Assembly (NCBI RefSeq): GCF_001695575.1
Contig: NZ_LUAX01000003.1
Location: 1-64,000, forward strand
DNA length: 64,000 nucleotides
Direction: 5' to 3'
Origin: Vibrio europaeus
GTDB taxonomy: Bacteria; Pseudomonadota; Gammaproteobacteria; Enterobacterales; Vibrionaceae
Under the pieces are notes generated by a model. It saw nothing but the letters and a program-made list of their open reading frames with translations, was not told the origin of the DNA and ran no database searches. Shown piece by piece: positions 50,701 through 60,548 of this stretch (the stretch's first letter is position 1; each line of letters starts with the position of its first letter). Position numbers and translations under genes: made by a program.

Positions 50701-51366
50701 ATGAAGCCTGAACCGACCACAGAACAAGAACTGTTTAAGCGAGCAAAAAGCATCGCAGGTGTTAGCTTTGCCGATCTGGCAGATGAAGCCGGGATCGAAG
50801 TTCCGCCGGATCTTCGTCGTGATAAAGGCTGGGTTGGACAGCTATTAGAATGGCACTTAGGGGCAACAGCAGGCAGTAAACCGACTCAAGATTTTGAGAA
50901 GCTAGGAATCGAGCTAAAAACCATTCCAATTGGATACTCAGGAAAACCATTAGAAACGACCTTTGTCTGTGTCGCACCACTGATTGGTGTTCATGGTCTC
51001 ACTTGGGAAACAAGCCATGTTCGCAACAAGCTTTCGAGAGTGTTGTGGATTCCAGTGGAAGGCGAAAGGGAGATCCCATTAGCAGAGCGCTGCGTAGGTT
51101 CACCTTTGATCTGGTCGCCAAGCATCGAAGAAGAGCAACAACTTAAAGCTGACTGGGAAGAGCTGATGGAACTCATCGTACTAGGGCGAGTCGAGCAAAT
51201 TAACGCTCGTCATGGTGAGGTTTTGCAGCTACGACCTAAAGCGGCGAATAGCCGAGTTTTGACCGAAGCCTATGGAGCAAGCGGTAAACCAATAAAAACG
51301 CTGCCAAGAGGGTTCTATCTAAGAACTCAATTCACAGCGCGTATTCTTGAAAACCATTATGTTTAG
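50701..51366 (+). CDS. mutH: DNA mismatch repair endonuclease MutH
   Basis: MutH nicks the unmethylated strand at hemimethylated GATC after activation by MutL. The 221-aa protein has the restriction-type catalytic pattern D...Ex[11 protein letters not shown] near 61-70 with an acidic residue just before. It is divergent from rppH as in E. coli. Its 3' end overlaps the stop of the opposite-strand DUF6482 gene by four bases. Confidence 0.97.
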   Translation: MKPEPTTEQELFKRAKSIAGVSFADLADEAGIEVPPDLRRDKGWVGQLLEWHLGATAGSKPTQDFEKLGIELKTIPIGYSGKPLETTFVCVAPLIGVHGLTWETSHVRNKLSRVLWIPVEGEREIPLAERCVGSPLIWSPSIEEEQQLKADWEELMELIVLGRVEQINARHGEVLQLRPKAANSRVLTEAYGASGKPIKTLPRGFYLRTQFTARILENHYV

Positions 51367-51674
51367 TGCGTGGTAAGCGATAGCTCCAAATCATGATACA
51401 GAGGGCCGTCACTCGCACCACATTCATCATAAGCGTTATGTAAACGTAGGTATGCGCGTTCCACACCCAGTCTCAATAACTCCTCTTTGACTAGCTCTAG
51501 CGAGTCGAAGTGCACTGGCTCATCATCAATCTTAATTGGCTCTATTCTGTGCTTATATTCAACGGCTAATAGATACTGGGATAAATCTGAACAGCCAATC
51601 ACAAACACCTTTGGTGGTTGATAGCTGTCTTTATGATGACCATGAATCCACTTATCTAACTGACTTTTTTGCAT
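51363..51674 (-). CDS. DUF6482 family protein
   Basis: A 103-aa soluble protein of unknown function, resembling small Vibrio proteins grouped as DUF6482. It has no signal or membrane segment. A beta-rich core ([20 protein letters not shown]) is followed by an amphipathic region. It converges on mutH with a 4-bp overlap and no terminator between. An AGGTG site precedes the ATG. Confidence 0.75.
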   Translation of the reverse strand: MQKSQLDKWIHGHHKDSYQPPKVFVIGCSDLSQYLLAVEYKHRIEPIKIDDEPVHFDSLELVKEELLRLGVERAYLRLHNAYDECGASDGPLYHDLELSLTTH

Positions 51675-51802
51675 AGTTCACCTCCATTAATCAGTATTAG
51701 CCAACTTTGCAAAATTTGCGAATTTGTTACCCCTCGCTCTTTTCTAATCATACTCAAATCCCCTATAGTGGGATCACATACCCGTAACGACAAGGAAGAT
51801 CG

Positions 51803-52837
51803 ATGCAATACAACAAGTTACCCCATTCCACTTTGGAAGTGAGTAAGATCTGTCTTGGCACCATGACGTTTGGTGAGCAAAATACTGAGCAAGAAGCTTT
51901 TAGCCAGCTTGATTACGCACTTGAGCGCGGTGTGAATTTTATTGATACCGCAGAAATGTACCCTGTGCCGCCAAAAGCGAATACTCAGGGGTTAACCGAG
52001 CAGTACATTGGAAACTGGCTTGCTAAATCAGGTAAGCGAGAAAAAGTGGTGTTAGCCACCAAGGTTGCGGGTCCAAGAAACGTCCCTTATATCCGCGAAA
52101 ACATGAGTTTAGATCGGAAAAATATCCATCTCGCCATTGATGATAGCCTGAAACGGTTGCAGACCGATTATGTTGATCTTTACCAACTGCATTGGCCGCA
52201 AAGGCAAACCAACTGTTTCGGTCAACTGAACTACCCCTACCCTGACGCTCAGGAAGAGGTGACATTAATTGAAACGCTCGAAGCGCTCGCAGAGCTAATT
52301 AAAGCTGGAAAAGTCCGCTATATCGGTGTTTCTAATGAGACACCGTGGGGCGTGATGACTCTGCTTCGATTAGCAGAAAAGCACGAGCTACCAAGAATTG
52401 TCTCGATTCAAAACCCTTACAACTTACTCAATCGAAGTTTTGAAGTGGGATTGTCTGAAATAAGCCATTACGAAGGCGTTCAGCTACTTGCTTATTCCCC
52501 ACTCGCGTTTGGCTGCCTAAGCGGTAAATATCTAAATGGAGCACGTCCTGAGGGGGCTCGATGCTCTCTTTTTGAACGCTTTGTTCGTTACTTTACTCCT
52601 CAAGGAGAACAAGCGACACAAGCGTACGTCGATCTCGCAAGACAACACGGTTTAGATCCGGCGCAAATGGCGTTGGCATTTGTTAACCAAAGGCCGTTTG
52701 TCGCATCCAACATCATTGGCGCGACAAACTTGGAACAACTTAAATCAAATATTGATAGTTTAGATGTCGTATTAACAGATGAGTTGCTTCAAGGGATTCA
52801 AGAAATTGGTACGACTTACTCCAACCCTTGTCCATAA
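51803..52837 (+). CDS. tas: NADP(H)-dependent aldo-keto reductase Tas
   Basis: A 344-aa (alpha/beta)8 reductase. The AKR features are present: NFIDTAEMYP near 50 with the catalytic Asp and Tyr, Lys in VVLATKVAG near 83, and His in YQLHWPQR near 125. Similarity of segments and length points to Tas of E. coli, a protein of loosely defined physiological substrate. It has its own AAGGA site and appears to be a single-gene unit. Confidence 0.92.
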   Translation: MQYNKLPHSTLEVSKICLGTMTFGEQNTEQEAFSQLDYALERGVNFIDTAEMYPVPPKANTQGLTEQYIGNWLAKSGKREKVVLATKVAGPRNVPYIRENMSLDRKNIHLAIDDSLKRLQTDYVDLYQLHWPQRQTNCFGQLNYPYPDAQEEVTLIETLEALAELIKAGKVRYIGVSNETPWGVMTLLRLAEKHELPRIVSIQNPYNLLNRSFEVGLSEISHYEGVQLLAYSPLAFGCLSGKYLNGARPEGARCSLFERFVRYFTPQGEQATQAYVDLARQHGLDPAQMALAFVNQRPFVASNIIGATNLEQLKSNIDSLDVVLTDELLQGIQEIGTTYSNPCP

Positions 52838-52857
52838 TCTATCGTTACAGAAATAGC

Positions 52858-52880
52858 GGGGCAGGTGAAGCGCCTGCCCC
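52858..52880. terminator. Hairpin between tas and the DUF1127-like gene
   Basis: GGGGCAGG / CCTGCCCC 8-bp stem with a 7-nt loop between convergent genes. There is no clear T-run in either direction, so termination strength is uncertain. Confidence 0.55.
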
Positions 52881-52885
52881 TGAGA

Positions 52886-53137
52886 TTACGTTGGTATTCG
52901 CGCACTGAGTACACGACGAAGATGACGAATACGACGTTCGGCTTTGACGCTATCTGGTTCAGTAAATCCGATTGGACGACCATCTTGTTCGAGACCGATA
53001 TCACGTAGCAAATGCTCGTTGTTCCAAGGTAAGTCGTAAGCACTACGACGTAGTTTACGTTTCCAATCACGCTCTTCTCGACGCAGATCCGCTTTGACCA
53101 AAAGAGTGGCAAGTTTTAGGTATACAGAATGACTCAT
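52886..53137 (-). CDS. DUF1127-like small basic protein
   Basis: An 83-aa Arg-rich protein containing the DUF1127/YjiS-like core W-N-N-E-H-L-L-R-D-I-G-L at about 38-49, with extra helices on either side. Such proteins bind RNA or tune stress and phosphate responses in some bacteria; the role here is unknown. GGAG lies seven bases before the ATG. A newly noted 39-codon gene (53248-53367) lies 110 bp upstream on the same strand. Confidence 0.82.
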   Translation of the reverse strand: MSHSVYLKLATLLVKADLRREERDWKRKLRRSAYDLPWNNEHLLRDIGLEQDGRPIGFTEPDSVKAERRIRHLRRVLSARIPT

Positions 53138-53247
53138 GAGTTTTCTCCAGTTGAGTTAGAAGCTGGGAAAAGATCAACGAATCATTAGATCAAGAGTGTT
53201 TTAATTCGCTGCTTTTCCGCAGCCAATTAAAAAAGGATACGGATTAA

Positions 53248-53367
53248 TTACATGGTTTTATCTAGTTTTCGATCGGCTACAAACGTATTGCGCTTAATAG
53301 CATCCATTGCGGGAATGGTTTGATCGACAGACGCACAGATAAATGATTGAACAGTGAAATGTTTCAT
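53248..53367 (-). CDS. Unrecognised 39-aa small protein
   Basis: A short ORF begins ATG at 53367 with a perfect AGGAGG six bases upstream, one of the best ribosome-binding sites in the window. The product starts MKHFTVQSFICASVDQTI and ends KLDKTM. It has one Cys, no clear signal peptide or TM, and a basic C-terminal half. It lies upstream of the DUF1127-like gene on the same strand and may be in its transcript. I do not recognise a family. The 220 bp above it to the vpsR terminator show no other gene. Confidence 0.6.
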   Translation of the reverse strand: MKHFTVQSFICASVDQTIPAMDAIKRNTFVADRKLDKTM

Positions 53368-53587
53368 TGTGCGCCTCCTAGCTAATGTATTAATCCAAAT
53401 ATTTTTGATGGGTTTGAGCCTTAGCTCATGGTTAAATTCTATTCATATTAGGTGATATTTCAACCACCTTTCTGCATAAATTTTCAAAACAAATTTTTAA
53501 CCTAAAAATAACCGGGTTGAGCTTTTGATTATAAGATATTCAGCTAAGGAATATTGCATACTCAATAGATCATGCCGGAGGTATAAA

Positions 53588-53618
53588 TAAAGCCGCACTA
53601 TCTCTAGCGCGGCTTTTT
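53588..53618. terminator. Terminator of vpsR (bidirectional)
   Basis: AAGCCGC / GCGGCTT stem with a 12-nt partly paired loop, T-rich on both sides. Confidence 0.85.
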
Positions 53619-53635
53619 ATTTACAAATCAATCAG

Positions 53636-54970
53636 CTATGCAGGTATGTCTGAAATTAGATTGTGTTTGTTCAATAATCGATACATGGTTGCACGCGATA
53701 CACCTAGCTCTTTTGCGGCCATCGACACTTGACCAGAATGAGACTCAAGCACCAACAACAAAGCATCCCTTTCGCTACGCTCACGAATACTCTTTAAGCT
53801 ACGGCGGCTATCACTACGCTTAGGTAAATCTAGATGTGGCTCGTCAAGCATCACGGTATCAGACATCAGCACGATACGTTTGATCTGATTCATCAGTTCG
53901 CGGACATTTCCTGGCCAATGATAACGGGTCATGGCACGTGATGCTTCTTCAGTAAAGCTGCGCGCTTGGGCATTGTACTCTTTTGAGTATTCCTGCAAGA
54001 AGTGACGGGCAAGGATAGAGATGTCCCCAGCACGTTCTTTTAGACTCGGAACATTAATACGTAGCACATTGATGTAGTGATAAAGCTCTTCGTTAAAATC
54101 GCCATCAATCAATGCTTTTTCAATATCAGCAGAATTCGCAGCTAAAACGCGCACATCCACTTCCTTACGACCTGATGCAGTATCTACCATCCCCTCTTGG
54201 AGGAAACGCAATAAATTAAACTGCTGTGAGCGAGGTAAGGTGAGAATATCGTTGAGTAATATCGTACCGCCATCCGCTCTCTCTAGAATTGACGGCTCAC
54301 TCATATCATCACGATTAATTCCGAATAAATCACTCTCTATTCGACGCTCTGACATCGCGCGGCAGTTGACTGAGATAAACTCTTTATTTGCTCGTGCAGA
54401 GGTACGATGGACAGCACGGGCAACGGTTTCTTTACCTGTGCCATTTTCTCCATAGATTAAGATACTGACATCAGTAGGACCAATGCGCTTAATCTGATCA
54501 CGTAGACGCTTAACAGGGATAGAGTCACCAATTAATCCCATGTCACTTTGGTTGCCGTAATGTGGCCAAACTTTTTTCTCAAGTTTCAGCATGCCTAATT
54601 GGTGACCAATGGTGCTGAGCAACTGAGCATCGGGAATGGGAGCGGTAAAAAAGTCGATACAGAAGTTAACGATAAATTGGCAAATAGTATCAGAGCTTAA
54701 TTGAGACTCACGAATAAAGGCTAACCAGCGTACCTGTTTGTGTTTACTCACCAAGTTAGCGATACCATTGAGACTGAACTCATCATGGCTGAGATCAACA
54801 ATACCGATACAAGGGCCCGTTTCAGTGAACAGTGCATCGGCTTTGCGTAAATCACCACACTGAGTACATCTCCAACCTACTTGCTCTAAAACTGACAGCC
54901 AAGGCTCATAGGTTCCTCCCACTACAACCAACGAACCTGGAACGGAATCCATCCGGAATTGACTACCCAT
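53636..54970 (-). CDS. vpsR: Biofilm master regulator VpsR
   Basis: A 444-aa NtrC-like regulator: receiver domain (about 1-125; Asp59 in GIVDLS aligns with the known D59), AAA+ domain (about 145-380; Walker A GENGTGKE) and a Fis-type HTH (about 400-440; MAAKELGVSRATMYRLL). The AAA+ domain lacks the sigma-54-contacting GAFTGA loop (the segment after DLFG reads INRDDMSEP) and has a changed Walker B (LLND). This fits V. cholerae VpsR, which binds c-di-GMP and activates vps biofilm genes with sigma-70 polymerase. Confidence 0.94.
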   Translation of the reverse strand: MGSQFRMDSVPGSLVVVGGTYEPWLSVLEQVGWRCTQCGDLRKADALFTETGPCIGIVDLSHDEFSLNGIANLVSKHKQVRWLAFIRESQLSSDTICQFIVNFCIDFFTAPIPDAQLLSTIGHQLGMLKLEKKVWPHYGNQSDMGLIGDSIPVKRLRDQIKRIGPTDVSILIYGENGTGKETVARAVHRTSARANKEFISVNCRAMSERRIESDLFGINRDDMSEPSILERADGGTILLNDILTLPRSQQFNLLRFLQEGMVDTASGRKEVDVRVLAANSADIEKALIDGDFNEELYHYINVLRINVPSLKERAGDISILARHFLQEYSKEYNAQARSFTEEASRAMTRYHWPGNVRELMNQIKRIVLMSDTVMLDEPHLDLPKRSDSRRSLKSIRERSERDALLLVLESHSGQVSMAAKELGVSRATMYRLLNKHNLISDIPA

Positions 54971-55243
54971 GAAGCTAGTTCCTTTTTATTGATAATGTAA
55001 ATGCTGTGCGCGTAAACACACATAAAATTGTATGTGGTTACATTATAGAGACTTACAGAGATAATCTGTCTCAAACATAAGACTAGCGGGGGAATCGCAC
55101 TTTTTCCATGCGTTGTGAGAAGCTACTCGAAAAAAACTTTCTTTGCTAAGTAACTCAATTGCTTAGCAAGCAGTGAATCGATCGACTAGTTAGACCAAAA
55201 CTAGAGGAAAAAACCAACTTTAGTTGTAGGTGACTAAACGCAA
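54971..55243. promoter_or_regulatory. vpsR upstream region
   Basis: A/T-rich, no gene. A TATAAT (complement of about 55041-55046) is a likely -10 for vpsR, and GTGTTTACGCGCACA-like text lies between it and the start. No clear -35 or known operator is recognised. Confidence 0.4.
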
Positions 55244-55267
55244 AAAAGTCACCCGAAGGTGACTTTT
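55244..55267 (-). terminator. Terminator of lysS
   Basis: AAAAGTCACC / GGTGACTTTT stem; on the minus strand the loop is TTCG and a T-run follows. Confidence 0.93.
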
Positions 55268-55291
55268 AAAATTATGTTGCCTGCCTACAGC

Positions 55292-56809
55292 TTAAGCTTG
55301 AGGACGCATTGCTGGGAATAGGATCACGTCACGGATTGTGTGCGTGTTAGTAAACAGCATCGCTAGACGGTCGATACCGATACCTTGGCCTGCTGTTGGC
55401 GGTAGGCCGTGCTCAAGTGCTGTGATGTAGTCTGCATCGTAGTACATTGCTTCGTCATCGCCAGCATCTTTCGCGTTAACTTGCGCTTTGAAACGCTCGT
55501 CTTGGTCTTGTGCATCGTTAAGCTCAGAGAAGCCGTTTGCGACTTCACGACCACCGATGAAGAACTCAAAACGGTCTGTGAAGAACGGGTTGTCATCGCT
55601 ACGACGTGCTAGAGGAGAGATGTCCGCTGGGTAGCCAGTGATAAACGTTGGTTGAATTAACTGAGGCTCAGCCGTTTCACCAAAGATCTCTTCTAGAAGC
55701 TGGCCGCAAGTCCAGAACGTCTCTACTTCTACGTGTACAGATTTCGCGATTGCTACCATCTTCTCACGGTCTTGTAGGTCTGCTTCTGTCAGTGCTTGAA
55801 TCTCTGCGTGCTCAGGGTTGTAGTGCTTGATTGCATCAAACATGCTCATGCGCGCGTACTTACCACCGAACTCAACTGTTTCGTCACCGTAAGGCATAGA
55901 AGTCGAACCAAGAACGTCCATCGCTGCTGTGCTTAGCATCTCTTCAGTTAGATCCATCAGATCTTTGTAGTCAGAGTACGCTTGGTAGAATTCCATCATT
56001 GTGAATTCTGGGTTGTGGCGTGGAGATAGACCTTCGTTTCGGAAGTTACGGTTGATCTCGAATACACGGTCAAAACCACCCACTACTAGACGCTTTAGGT
56101 AAAGCTCAGGTGCAACACGTAGGTACATGTCGATGTCTAGTGCGTTGTGGTGAGTGATGAATGGACGAGCCGTTGCACCACCAGGAATCACGTGCATCAT
56201 TGGCGTTTCAACTTCTAGGTAGCCTTTCGAGCTCATGAAGTTGCGGATTGAAGATACTAGCTTAGAACGCACGATAAATGCGTTGCGAGAATCTTCGTTC
56301 ACGATTAGGTCAACGTAACGCTGACGGTAACGCATCTCTTGGTCAGTCAGGCCGTGGAACTTCTCTGGAAGTGGGCGAAGTGCTTTAGTTAGTAGTTCGT
56401 AAGACTCCATGTTCACGTAAAGGTCGCCTTTACCTGATTTGTGAAGTGCACCTTTAACACCGATGATGTCACCGATATCTAGGCCTTGGTATTTCTCTTT
56501 CAGCTCTTTTTGAACATCTTTTGCAGCGTATGCTTGGATACGGCCAGATGTTTCTTGAATTGCTAGGAATGGACCACGTTTAGCCATTACACGGCCAGCG
56601 ATTGCAACAACGTGGTTTAGCTCTTCTAGCTCTTCCTTCGTCTTTTCACCGAATTCCGCTTGAAGATCGCCAGCTAGGTGCTCACGACGGAAGTCATTTG
56701 GGTGGCCGTTTGCTTTGCAGCTCTTACGGATATGATCCAATTTAGCGCGGCGCTCAGCAATTAACTTATTCTCTTCTTGTACGTTCTCGTTTTGAACAGC
56801 ATCAGTCAT
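55292..56809 (-). CDS. lysS: Lysyl-tRNA synthetase LysS
   Basis: A 505-aa class IIb synthetase with an OB-fold anticodon domain (about 60-150) and a catalytic core. Motif 2 ([11 protein letters not shown] near 262) and motif 3 ([13 protein letters not shown] near 482) are intact. AGGA precedes the ATG. It follows prfB on the same strand, the prfB-lysS operon known from E. coli. Confidence 0.98.
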   Translation of the reverse strand: MTDAVQNENVQEENKLIAERRAKLDHIRKSCKANGHPNDFRREHLAGDLQAEFGEKTKEELEELNHVVAIAGRVMAKRGPFLAIQETSGRIQAYAAKDVQKELKEKYQGLDIGDIIGVKGALHKSGKGDLYVNMESYELLTKALRPLPEKFHGLTDQEMRYRQRYVDLIVNEDSRNAFIVRSKLVSSIRNFMSSKGYLEVETPMMHVIPGGATARPFITHHNALDIDMYLRVAPELYLKRLVVGGFDRVFEINRNFRNEGLSPRHNPEFTMMEFYQAYSDYKDLMDLTEEMLSTAAMDVLGSTSMPYGDETVEFGGKYARMSMFDAIKHYNPEHAEIQALTEADLQDREKMVAIAKSVHVEVETFWTCGQLLEEIFGETAEPQLIQPTFITGYPADISPLARRSDDNPFFTDRFEFFIGGREVANGFSELNDAQDQDERFKAQVNAKDAGDDEAMYYDADYITALEHGLPPTAGQGIGIDRLAMLFTNTHTIRDVILFPAMRPQA

Positions 56810-56860
56810 TTTCGATGTATCCTGTTTTCGTTAGTAACGATAGTTTTTTCGGTGAAAAGC

Positions 56861-57959
56861 TTATAGACCTGATTTCAGGCTAGCTTCGATAAATTTGTCT
56901 AGGTCGCCATCTAGAACCGCTTGGGTATTGCGGTTTTCAACACCAGTACGTAAATCTTTAATGCGCGAGTCATCAAGTACGTAAGAGCGGATTTGGCTAC
57001 CCCAACCGATGTCAGATTTCGCATCTTCGTTAGCTTGCTTCTCTGCGTTCTGCTTTTGAATCTCTAGTTCAAAAAGCTTCGCACGAAGCTGCTTCATCGC
57101 TTGGTCTTTGTTCTTATGTTGAGAGCGATCGTTCTGACATTGAACCACAGTGTTAGTAGGAACGTGAGTAATACGAACCGCTGATTCCGTGGTGTTAACG
57201 TGCTGACCACCCGCACCAGAAGCGCGGTATACGTCGATACGTAGATCAGAAGGGTTAATGTCGATCTGAATGTTGTCATCAATCTCTGGGTAAATAAACG
57301 CAGAAGCAAACGATGTATGACGGCGGCCACTTGAATCGAATGGCGATTTACGAACAAGACGGTGAACACCAGTCTCTGTGCGTAACCAACCGTAAGCATA
57401 CTCGCCAGAAATCTTAACCGTTGCACCTTTCAGACCCGCGACTTCACCTTCTGATACTTCGATAACTTCGGTCTTAAAGCCCTTCGCTTCAGCCCAACGC
57501 AAGTACATGCGTAGCATCATTGAAGTCCAGTCTTGTGCTTCTGTACCACCAGAACCTGACTGTAAATCGATGTAACAGTCTGAAGCATCGTGATCGCCAG
57601 AGAACATACGACGGAACTCAAGCTTTTCTAGTTTAGCTTCAAGCTCAGCCAATTCTGGTTCAACTTCATCGAAGGTTTCTTGATCTTCTTCTTCAACAGC
57701 AAGTTCTAAAAGACCTTCAACGTCTTCAACACCTTGCTCAAGTTGATCAATCGTTTCAACAACCGCTTCTAGTGAAGAACGTTCTTTACCTAGAGCTTGT
57801 GCGCGCTCCGGCTCGTTCCATACATCTGGTTGTTCTAGTTCTGCGTTGACTTCTTCTAGACGCTCTTGCTTGGCGTCATAGTCAAAGGTACCCCCTCAGG
57901 ACATTTGTGCGCTCAGACACGTCCTTTAGGCGGTTTTTAATTGGATTGATTTCAAACAT
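56861..57959 (-). CDS. prfB: Peptide chain release factor 2 (programmed +1 frameshift)
   Basis: RF2 ends translation at UGA and UAA. The gene is in two frames: 57959-57885 encodes 25 residues ([20 protein letters not shown] then LRGYL) and meets an in-frame TGA at 57882-57884. Skipping the T at 57884 joins it to 57883-56861, giving 365 aa, the standard RF2 length. The site has the internal Shine-Dalgarno AGGGGG, three bases, then CTT-TGA-C, identical in design to E. coli. Downstream, the SPF codon-recognition tripeptide (RKSPFDS) and catalytic GAGGQHVN are intact. Low RF2 favours the shift, so synthesis is autoregulated. Confidence 0.98.
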
Positions 57960-58061
57960 GTTTGCTCAACATTTATGAGTAGAATTTAACCGAAGAATTC
58001 TACTGAAAAATGTGACGAAGATACAGGAATATTTTATTAGCGAATAAAAATGCTTGAATAG

Positions 58062-58097
58062 AAAAAATCCCCTGTCACGCCTTGCGCGACAGGGGAT
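58062..58097 (-). terminator. Terminator of brnQ
   Basis: ATCCCCTGTC / GACAGGGGAT stem with an 11-nt GC-rich loop; T-run on the minus strand. Confidence 0.92.
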
Positions 58098-58121
58098 CTT
58101 TGATTCAAAAAAGTTGCTTTA

Positions 58122-59435
58122 TTATGCGGCTTCTTCCGTTAGCGTCTGTTGCTCTGATTTGCCGACAAAAAACATACATACAATCGCAACCACCGTTGGC
58201 ATCAACCACCCCATGCCAACATCAAACAGCGGCAGCATGCTCAGTGCTGATACGTCGACACCTGCAACTTTTGCCGCATCAATCAGTGCAAACAGTAGTG
58301 AGACCAAGATAACCACACGGTAAGCCACTTGCGGGTTTGGGAGTTTTTTACGCACAAACGCCAGTGCCACTAGGGCAATCGCCACTGGGTATAGTGCGAA
58401 TAGCACAGGCACAGATAGAGAAATGAGCTGTGATAAACCGACATTTGCCACAGTTGCACAAGCAACACCAATAATAACTACCCAAGCTTTGTAAGAAACT
58501 GGCGTGATAGAACTGAAATAATCAGAACAAGCAGAGATAATACCGATAGCCGTGGTCAAACATGCAAGCAGTACAATCACAGACAGCACAACCTGACCAT
58601 ATGGGCCAAATAGAGACTGAACGTACAGGCTAAGAATCGCACCACCGTTGTCAGCACCGGCAGCTACTGCGGCACTGGTTGCGCCTAGGTAGAACAGTGA
58701 TACATAGACAAAGACCAAGCCCGCAGCTGCGACAAATGCCGCACTAATTAGGTACTTCGCCGTCGCTTTTTGATCAGCCACACCTTTTTTACGCAGTGCA
58801 TCTACGATAAGCCCACCAAACATCAGCGAGGCAAATGTATCCATGGTGTTGTAACCCTCTAGGAAACCTTTTTGTAGAGGGTGCGTCAGGTACTCTCCTT
58901 GCGCAGCGATCATTTCGCCTTGTGGATCGATAAATACCGCAGCCGCAAGCACAATCAATCCCAAGAAAAGAACTGGAGTCAGGATCTTACCAATCACATC
59001 GATCAACTTGCCCTGAGACCAGGCAAAAAACATCGCGACAACAAAGAATAGAACTGAGAAAACCGTCAAATGCATTTGCGCCGCATCGACAAAGAAGGGT
59101 TTAACTGCCATTTCGTAAGCGACAAGACCTGTACGAGGCGCTGCAAATGCAGGACCAATGATGATGAAAATCAGTACCGCAATAGTCATCGCCACGCGCT
59201 TTGGCAAATCTTTGGTAAAGTGCTCCCAAGAACCACCAGCAATAGCAATTGCAACGATAGTAATGAGCGGTAGACCTACTGCCGTCAGTAGGAAACCTGT
59301 CATAGCAGGAATTAAGTTTTCTCCAGCTAACTGGCCAGCCAAAGGTGGGAAAATAATGTTACCTGCACCCAAAAAGAATGCGAAAAGCATAAAGCCTACC
59401 GCGATAATATCTGTTAGTTTTAAAGTCTGATTCAC
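58122..59435 (-). CDS. brnQ: Branched-chain amino acid Na+ symporter BrnQ
   Basis: A 437-aa polytopic inner-membrane carrier of the LIVCS family for Leu, Ile and Val, driven by sodium in relatives. About 12 TM segments are evident. The family N-terminal motif FALFFGAGN-type text appears as FAFFLGAGNIIFPP near 18-31. It is a single-gene unit with its own terminator, divergent from trmN6. Confidence 0.95.
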   Translation of the reverse strand: MNQTLKLTDIIAVGFMLFAFFLGAGNIIFPPLAGQLAGENLIPAMTGFLLTAVGLPLITIVAIAIAGGSWEHFTKDLPKRVAMTIAVLIFIIIGPAFAAPRTGLVAYEMAVKPFFVDAAQMHLTVFSVLFFVVAMFFAWSQGKLIDVIGKILTPVLFLGLIVLAAAVFIDPQGEMIAAQGEYLTHPLQKGFLEGYNTMDTFASLMFGGLIVDALRKKGVADQKATAKYLISAAFVAAAGLVFVYVSLFYLGATSAAVAAGADNGGAILSLYVQSLFGPYGQVVLSVIVLLACLTTAIGIISACSDYFSSITPVSYKAWVVIIGVACATVANVGLSQLISLSVPVLFALYPVAIALVALAFVRKKLPNPQVAYRVVILVSLLFALIDAAKVAGVDVSALSMLPLFDVGMGWLMPTVVAIVCMFFVGKSEQQTLTEEAA

Positions 59436-59751
59436 TGTCGACCCTTTACTTATAATTTAATAGATGTTGTGTTTGCTGAGTGATACGAACGTGCGCTCAC
59501 TCTATAAAATTAAGGCGCGCATGATGACGAAATCCTTATCACCTCGCAAGCTCAAGGCTAAAAACGCCATAAAAATTTATAATCAGACCTAAAAATCAGC
59601 ACACATCACCAAGATCAATTAAAATGCCAGTTTAATAAACTATACAAAATCCACTCCACACTGGACACAAACAGCACAAAAGACCAAACAAACGTGTAAC
59701 AACAGATCAATCAACTCAAAAACCAACCTAACTCCGACAAACATAAAAATC
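59436..59751. promoter_or_regulatory. Divergent brnQ-trmN6 region
   Basis: 316 bp of strongly A-rich DNA (plus strand) with no gene. Lrp control of brnQ would be expected from other bacteria, but I cannot point to a clear operator. The last 150 bp before trmN6 are almost free of G runs, and trmN6 lacks an obvious Shine-Dalgarno sequence. Confidence 0.4.
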
Positions 59752-60459
59752 ATGAAAAAAACAAAAGACTTCGATTTCAAACAATTTAGCATTTATGGCG
59801 GTCTTTCAGGCATGCCTGTCAGCACCGACGGAATACTGTTAGGTGCTTGGTCAAACTTAGAAAATTCGGCGTCTTTATTGGATATTGGAACGGGGACAGG
59901 TTTACTTAGTTTGATGTGCGCTCAACGTCATCTTTCACTGACCATCAAGGCGATTGATATTGATGACAACGCTATCGAAGCGGCGAGTATAAATTTCACA
60001 CGCTCACCTTGGTCGCAAAGATTAACGCTCCATCAAGGAGATGTGCTTACGCATAAATTTCCAGAACAGTTTGATCGCATCATATGTAACCCGCCTTACT
60101 TCAACACAGGTGAGCAAGCGAGCAATATTTCGCGCGCAACGGCTAGACATACTGATACCTTAACCCATCAAGCGTTGCTTGCACGATGTCAGCAATTACT
60201 GACCAACCAAGGTAAGGCAAACTTTGTACTGCCTAAAGTCGAGGGAGATCTGTTCATTCGGTTAGCAGCAGAACAAGGCTGGCATATCAGTCGACGATGC
60301 CAAATCAAGCCCACGGAACGTAAAGAGGTCACTAGGCTCTTGATTGAACTAACCAAAACACCAACGACAACAATTGAAGAATCCCTGACTATTCATAGAG
60401 ATGGTGGTTATAGCAATGCCTTTATCGAGTTGACGAAAGACTTTTATCTTAAGATGTAA
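59752..60459 (+). CDS. trmN: tRNA1(Val) (adenine(37)-N6)-methyltransferase TrmN6
   Basis: A 235-aa SAM-dependent enzyme (YfiC) that makes m6A37 in tRNA-Val. The SAM-binding LLDIGTGTGLLSLM lies near 43-56, and the amino-methyltransferase motif NPPY near 118. The start has no clear Shine-Dalgarno sequence. It lies just upstream of srmB, as yfiC and srmB are neighbours in E. coli. Confidence 0.93.
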   Translation: MKKTKDFDFKQFSIYGGLSGMPVSTDGILLGAWSNLENSASLLDIGTGTGLLSLMCAQRHLSLTIKAIDIDDNAIEAASINFTRSPWSQRLTLHQGDVLTHKFPEQFDRIICNPPYFNTGEQASNISRATARHTDTLTHQALLARCQQLLTNQGKANFVLPKVEGDLFIRLAAEQGWHISRRCQIKPTERKEVTRLLIELTKTPTTTIEESLTIHRDGGYSNAFIELTKDFYLKM

Positions 60460-60548
60460 AAATAACGTGTGATCCTTGTCACCGAAAACTCTATAATACG
60501 TCCCCTTAAATTTATTGTTCACACCAACTGGCTTGTGGAGACATCATA

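Noticed and set aside
52816..53112. 98-codon minus-strand ORF near the DUF1127-like gene
   Set aside because: Overlaps the DUF1127-like frame, which has the better ribosome-binding site and a family motif.
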